A DNA stretch of 64,000 bases from Patiria pectinifera (taxonomy: Eukaryota > Echinodermata > Asteroidea > Valvatida > Asterinidae): contig CM057147.1 of NCBI GenBank assembly GCA_029964075.1, forward strand, positions 15,335,513 to 15,399,512. The letters are read 5' to 3'. Numbering within the stretch: position 1 is the stretch's first letter; each line of letters opens with the position of its first letter. Shown piece by piece: positions 60,254 through 64,000 of the stretch. The notes under the pieces were generated by a model. The model worked only from the letters and a program-made list of their open reading frames with translations. It had not been told where the DNA came from and did no database searches. The position numbers were made by a program, and so were the translations under genes.

Positions 60254-60436
60254 GCTACATTAGCCCGATGGGGTTACAAGACCGGCCCTATCATCTGTGA
60301 GTAGTGCAGAGAAGCAGACCACACCATGGATCACTGCCTCAAATGCCCACTACTACCAGAGAGCAGATCCAGAGACCTCGCGAACTACACCATCAACGCA
60401 AAACACTGCGTGGACAAATGGAAAACAATCATTTGA
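60254..60436 (+). pseudogene. 3' end of a non-LTR retrotransposon ORF (decayed)
   Basis: In one frame 60263-60436 reads ARWGYKTGPIICE, stop, CREADHTMDHCLKCPLL, then DLANYTINAKHCVDKWKTII and a stop. The order (R-WG---GP-C--C, TM-H-L-CP, DLA-Y---A---V--W) is the carboxy-terminal Cys/His segment seen at the end of Jockey/CR1/RTE-type reverse-transcriptase proteins in animals. One internal stop sits between the two first Cys. Only the last 60 codons are present, as expected for 5'-truncated LINE copies. It is not functional. Confidence 0.65.
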
Positions 60437-60502
60437 TGCTTTGAAGATACGAAAAGAAAAAGAATGCACAAGCATGCCTTCACACAGTTACACAAAGAGA
60501 GT

Positions 60503-60605
60503 GAAGGTTGGTTCATACTTCATGCGAATGCGATGCAAAGTAGACGTCAAGAAGCATTTATTGCAAAATGTGTTCAACTGTTGCGAATTCACAGCATTCT
60601 GGGGT
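60503..60605 (+). mobile_element. GGTTCATACT element, copy 2
   Basis: AAGGTTGGTTCATACTTCAT, GCGAATGCGATGCAAAGTAG and ACGTCAAGAAGCA match the reverse complement of 17154 leftwards. The far end is unclear. Confidence 0.5.
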
Positions 60606-60883
60606 TTTCCTCCCACCACTAAAACTGTAATTTCCTTCCACATCTTCTACCAAGGGACTAAGTCGAGAGACTTTCCTGGGTTATCCCGGCCAATTGCCGA
60701 ATAATTACAAACAAACACAAGCTGTTCAAGTGAACTGTGGCAAAGGCTTTCCTTAGTTATTGTTCATCCCCTGTTACTTGTGACTGGACTTGTGACTGGA
60801 CGGGACTTAAAACACTGCTTTCTTCTTCACTAAAAAAAATATGTCATTCTGTGTCATCTTCTTATTTTTTTTTTCAATCTCAG

Positions 60884-61010
60884 GCCAAGGCAGATGCCCA
60901 GAAGGATCAGTTAGGCAAGGCCGATCTGTTTGCCGGCCGGCCTCCTACTCACCTGTTCTCACCCCACAGACCGCCAGACTTGCCCATGCAAACCAGCCTC
61001 TTCCCTCACG
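60884..61010 (+). CDS. AUTS2: AUTS2-like gene, coding exon H
   Basis: This 127-bp exon has acceptor ttttcaatctcag and donor G|gtaagc. It reads AKADAQKDQLGKADLF, then AGRPPTHLFSPHRPPDLP and TSLFPHG. Vertebrate AUTS2 has, after the YHHQQK motif, a Lys/Gln-rich linker and then a RPP...LF...HPHDL...STLF pattern, so the pattern of short motifs is kept although the linker has diverged. It leaves one base (phase 1), which exon I completes to Gly. Confidence 0.93.
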
Positions 61011-61339
61011 GTAAGCACCGAAAAATACTGCTTAGCAGATTCATGTAGTTATCAGAAATCAGCAACACGGTTAAGCTGGCATGCCATTCCTGGGGCTGGA
61101 CACCTTCCTCCGATGGGGGCGCTGTTCAAACCGGAAACTTTCAGACAATAGGCGGCGCTCTTCAACATGGCATGGCATTCATGGGATGTAAGCAAGGGCG
61201 CTCGTGAAAAATGGCACTCGTTAAAAAGGGCTATCTACAGAAAACGTTGTTATGCAAAATAGAGTTGTAGTCCCGTTGGCCAATTTCACCTTCCCGATTT
61301 GCTTTTATCACCGTCCTGATTTTGCTTTTCAAAATCCCC

Positions 61340-61562
61340 AAGGGCTCGCTCAATGATGGCCGTCTGTAGGAGAACTGCACCTGCATATTTTACGTAATCA
61401 AGCACACATTACGCAGTGTTGAAAATGTTCCAAAAACGCGTGCTTGTTGCTCGAAGTGTGTTGGAAATACGATGCAGCCGATGCGCATAATGCAAGTTGA
61501 CGCTCAAAATGCCGATGCACGTGGCTGGTCTGTAGGAAGTGAAGTCATTTGAACAAGACCTA
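61340..61562 (-). repeat. Dispersed repeat, copy 2 (partner at 43181)
   Basis: Reverse complement of 43181-43414: AGGGCTCGCTCAATGATGGC, GTAGGAGAACTGCA, GCAGTGTTGAAAATG, GCAAGTTGACGCTCAAAATG and GAAGTCATTTGAACAAGACC. Confidence 0.7.
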
Positions 61563-61784
61563 TTTCAATCACTCAGCTCACCCCCCCCCTTTGGTTACGC
61601 TACTGGTAAAAACTTGCCCATTATTTGATCACAAGCAGTGTACTAACTAAAAGATGAAACGTGTCGGTACTGTCTGTGTCTGCTCAGCAGATACACTTAC
61701 TGTAAGCAACCCTCTCTCAATCTTCATAGCCAGCCAGCTTAGCTTAATTGGTATTGTCAGTTACGTTCCCTAGGATATGTACAT

Positions 61785-62046
61785 TGGGCATTTCATAAAT
61801 TTGTTATCCAATTTTGTTGGTTCATGTTGCATCTGATATAAGGTTTTGTATATTCAGGACACATTCTTTAACGCCTTCTATCTCCATGAGTGATTATGTA
61901 AAGCAAAGTACCAGCCAACTAAATAATCAAAAATACTTTGAAGTCAATGTTAACGATTACTTGTATGGGGATTTTGCACAGGTCAGGTGTAACAGGGACA
62001 CTAAAACATGTCACACTTTTGGACCCCAAATTTATGGCATGACCCA
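61785..62046. mobile_element. GGGTCATTCCATAAATTTGG element, copy 2
   Basis: The left end is TGGGCATTTCATAAATTTG and the right end TTTGGACCCCAAATTTATGG then CATGACCCA. The inner blocks AGTGATTATGTAAAGCAAAG and AGGTCAGGTGTAACAGGGAC are shared with the 28637 copy. It is 262 bp. Confidence 0.75.
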
Positions 62047-62264
62047 TACATGTATGTACATGTGTTGGCAAGAACTGCACCTTCTTAGCGTCAATTGGAA
62101 ATGTTGTCAGTGTATGGATCTTATAAAAGGACATTTCAACATCAGTGCCAAAGAGGTGGTTACTAGAATGTTTTGAAATCTTTTCACACCACACAAAATA
62201 ATTAAACACCCCCCCCCCCCCACTTAAATAAATTGTTGTCATCATTGTTTCACTTATTGAACAG

Positions 62265-62411
62265 GTGGCCCCGGAGGTCCCCACACCCAGCTAGGAGCAA
62301 ACCCCCACCATGGACCCTTCCTCAACTCTTCCCCGGGTCAGTTTGGCCTACCTCCGGTAGCTCGGGCCGGCAGCTATCCTCCAACCTTCGGCTTTCAATT
62401 GGCTAATCCTG
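62265..62411 (+). CDS. AUTS2: AUTS2-like gene, coding exon I
   Basis: This 147-bp phase 1-1 exon has acceptor cacttattgaacag and donor G|gtaagt. The reading is Gly/Pro/His-rich: GGPGGPHTQLGANPHHGPFL, then FGLPPVARAGSYPPTFGF. Vertebrate AUTS2 has a similar PFGPPPHHSNFLN passage at this point. No stop occurs in the frame carried over from exon H. There is no folded domain, and it is probably a flexible linker inside the family-domain region. Confidence 0.9.
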
Positions 62412-62544
62412 GTAAGTTTAATCCACAAAACTTCTCACATCAGTTTGACATGGTGTGCAAGCACACTGTTGAAGATTGAGTTTTGTCCTTCGCTTGTGTT
62501 TTTTCTCAAAAGCTCTTTGTACCCAGTACTGTCTGAGAGCTTGT

Positions 62545-62640
62545 GTTAAAAGAACTCACAATTTCAACCTGGCGGGATTCGAACCCACGACAGTGACCTA
62601 GTGCAGATGTCTCAAGCACTCTACCACCCAAATTAACATT
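62545..62640 (-). repeat. tRNA-derived SINE filling intron I-J
   Basis: On the minus strand GGGTGGTAGAGTGCTTGAGA (A-box-like) and GGTTCGAATCCCGCC (B-box) are tRNA-spaced, and the tail runs AGGTTGAAATTGTGAGTTC. It takes up much of the 266-bp intron and ends about 40 bp before the acceptor of exon J, on the strand opposite to the gene. The missing acceptor stem and the tail argue for a SINE, not a tRNA gene. Confidence 0.6.
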
Positions 62641-62677
62641 TGTGACTTGGGATCTGTCTGGTTCCCCATCTCCTTAG

Positions 62678-62987
62678 GTTCTAACCCAGCTCACCTGAGC
62701 GGCTTCTTGAATGGCCGTGAGATGCTAGGTGTGCCTCCTGGCCTGGTCAGCCCTCACCACCCCGCCTGGAATCGCCTCCACCGCACCCCACCGGGCTTTC
62801 CCCCGGGGCCCCCGCCGCCGGGCTGGTCCAAACCCGACGCAGAGAGGCTGAAGGAAGGATTCCACATCGACTTTGACCGGGAACGGGCTAAGGAAGAAGA
62901 GAGGAACCGGGAACGAGAACGGGAACGGGAACGGGAGAGGGAACGGGAAAGGGAGCGCGAGCGGGAACGGGATAAAGAAAGAGAAAG
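62678..62987 (+). CDS. AUTS2: AUTS2-like gene, coding exon J (WNRLHRTPPGFP and Arg-Glu tract)
   Basis: This 310-bp exon has acceptor catctccttag and donor AG|gtgaga. It includes PAWNRLHRTPPGFPPGP, a hallmark also found as WNRLHRTPPSFP in vertebrate AUTS2. Next comes WSKPDAERLKEGFHIDFDRE and then an almost perfect Arg-Glu alternation from 62908 to the exon end, broken only by Asp-Lys. Vertebrate AUTS2 has a shorter, mixed DRDRDVDKRD-type charged tract here. The tract is encoded by a CGGGAA-type 6-bp repeat and may vary in length between individuals. It should form a highly charged helix or remain disordered. Confidence 0.96.
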
Positions 62988-63194
62988 GTGAGAATCCCTT
63001 TTTAAATTAAATAAGATCGTTGCATTTGCACTGCGCTTCTACCGTAAGATTGTATTACTTTTATTGGTATTGTAACCCCCGATTAATGGGGATAGGATCA
63101 TTCGTTCATTAATGCATTGTCTTTCTTGAAAGGTATTTTTCTGTGCTATGGATCGTTTACTTCTCTAACCATTATGGATTGTCACTGTTCACAG
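62988..63194 (+). other. AUTS2: Intron J-K of the AUTS2-like gene
   Basis: Short phase-2 intron, gtgaga to ctgttcacag. It is AT-rich and I see nothing further in it. Confidence 0.9.
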
Positions 63195-64000
63195 GGAGCG
63201 GAGAGACAGCGAGTCAAGACCAGGAAAGAAAGAAAGAATCTCTCCCGTTGCACACAGCTGGCCCAACGATTCCGAGCACCGTCGCGAGGAACGTGATTCC
63301 AGCAAAACTGTCCAGAACCACGACAGAGGGCTCTCGCGGGACGGGGAGCACCATCCCCACGAATCCCGACTAGGCTCAGTCGAGCACTCCCGGAATCGGG
63401 AGTTTTCCTCCAGGTCGCCGATCAGGGACTCGCATTACCGGCCGAGCAGCGACGGCCTACACGCTAACAAGTCAGAGAGCGCGTTCAACAATGTGCACGG
63501 CTTGCTGGTTGGGAAGGAGGAACGTAAGGAAACGGGAGCGTCATCGGAGAAGGAACGAGCATTGCACAACTCGCATCCCAACTTGCATCCCGCCATGAGT
63601 ATGGCACCCGGGATGTCCCTGTTTGAACGCAGTCGCTTGGCAGGGCAGTTAGGAGCACCCCAGTTTCACCCAATGGAGAGACCCCCAGGGCCGGGACTCT
63701 CCCCCTGGGATCCCTTTGGACGAGGGTTGGAAGCCCTGCATCGTGAGCAAGGCTTAGTCCGGCCTGATCTGAGGGAATATGAGCGAGATCGCATGATGCG
63801 GGCCACCCTCCAGCCCATGGGCCCGTTAGTAGATCATGAACGATTCCGGGATCGGGAGCCACACGACTTCACCCGTGACAACCCCATTGGACTGGACCCC
63901 TTGCGTCGCCTGGAGCAGGAACGCATCCAGCATTACATGGAGGAGAGGGAACGCATGATCCGCGACGAAGCTGAGCGAGTACGGATACTCCAAGGCGTAG
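63195..64000 (+). CDS. AUTS2: AUTS2-like gene, coding exon K (C-terminal region, cut by window edge)
   Basis: The exon begins after gtcactgttcacag, and its first base completes Arg with the AG of exon J. It stays open to the last base of the window (268 codons plus one base). The first part is Arg/Glu/Ser-rich (ERRDSESRPGKKERISP). Later come LFERSRLAGQLGAPQFHP, SPWDPFGRGLEALHREQGL and LRREYE-like charged segments, then FRDREPHDFTRDNP and finally RRLEQERIQHYMEERERM and RDEAERVRI. The vertebrate family carries HWDP...R, FRDREPHDY and an ERER...LRED stretch in the same order. The GC-rich codon usage contrasts with the AT-rich introns. The stop codon and 3' UTR are outside the window. Confidence 0.96.

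Larger units (their letters stand above)
61011..62264 (+). other. AUTS2: Intron H-I of the AUTS2-like gene
   Basis: Phase-1 intron, gtaagc to ttgaacag. Half of its 1.25 kb is two repeats (61340-61562 and 61785-62046), and a C-run lies at 62209-62221. No exon is seen. Confidence 0.8.

Noticed and set aside
62571-62632. tRNA gene on the minus strand in intron I-J
   Set aside because: The T-arm is tRNA-like, but the 5' half is degenerate and a SINE-type tail follows.
63485-63862. 125-codon minus-strand frame
   Set aside because: It lies wholly antisense to exon K, whose + strand frame has clear AUTS2 motifs.

Overview
The window looks like an intron-rich animal nuclear genome, most probably a marine invertebrate deuterostome. 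I lean towards an echinoderm, because the noncoding DNA is full of TACATGTA and ACCGGTA palindromes, runs of C or G, and many small non-autonomous transposons. The species call is inference only. There is no bacterial-type gene packing, operon or CRISPR array.

The one gene I can support is on the + strand. It is a homologue of the AUTS2/FBRSL1/fibrosin family (vertebrate AUTS2, Drosophila tay). Eleven coding exons can be placed between 25891 and the right edge (64000). Every acceptor and donor follows the GT-AG rule, and the exon phases chain without conflict (1,2,1,0,0,0,0,1,1,2). Together they give about 890 codons, open at both ends: the N-terminal exon(s) and the C-terminus are not identified here. 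Family hallmarks occur in the expected order: a VPTSVPPKYP segment, [29 protein letters not shown], an alternating His (HX) tract, PTPAP, the FDxY...DP...HRH exon, AFQPK, KPGKWCA...IYHHQQK, WNRLHRTPPGFP, an Arg-Glu tract and FRDREPHDF. In vertebrates AUTS2 is a nuclear regulator that joins PCGF3/5-type PRC1 and recruits p300 and CK2, and it also acts in neural development. The same role here is inferred from homology.

Layout: 1-25890 has no recognisable coding exon. It is either upstream DNA or a large 5' intron; a weak promoter/5'-exon candidate lies at 2952-4100. The 15.7-kb intron 25937-41605 follows. From 41606 to 64000 the exons come at increasing density, and the last three are within 1.6 kb.

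The introns and flank hold the repeats. They include TA-flanked MITEs ending CAGGGTG (24504, 33296, 56128), two elements with perfect 8-bp target duplications (21034 and 28114), and several multi-copy families inside the window (12717/13448/49539; 21619/33905/55303; 28637/61785; 43181/61340; 16991/60503). There are also tRNA-derived SINE pieces (31097, 58716, 62545), a 3' end of a non-LTR retrotransposon (60254), large palindromes and four two-copy tandem duplications. Several gene-poor, repeat-poor stretches rich in homeodomain-type sites are candidate regulatory elements, as expected for AUTS2 introns. I saw no undescribed protein system. The most unusual items are the glycine tetrapeptide repeat in the AUTS2 protein and the GACGCCT palindromic element.
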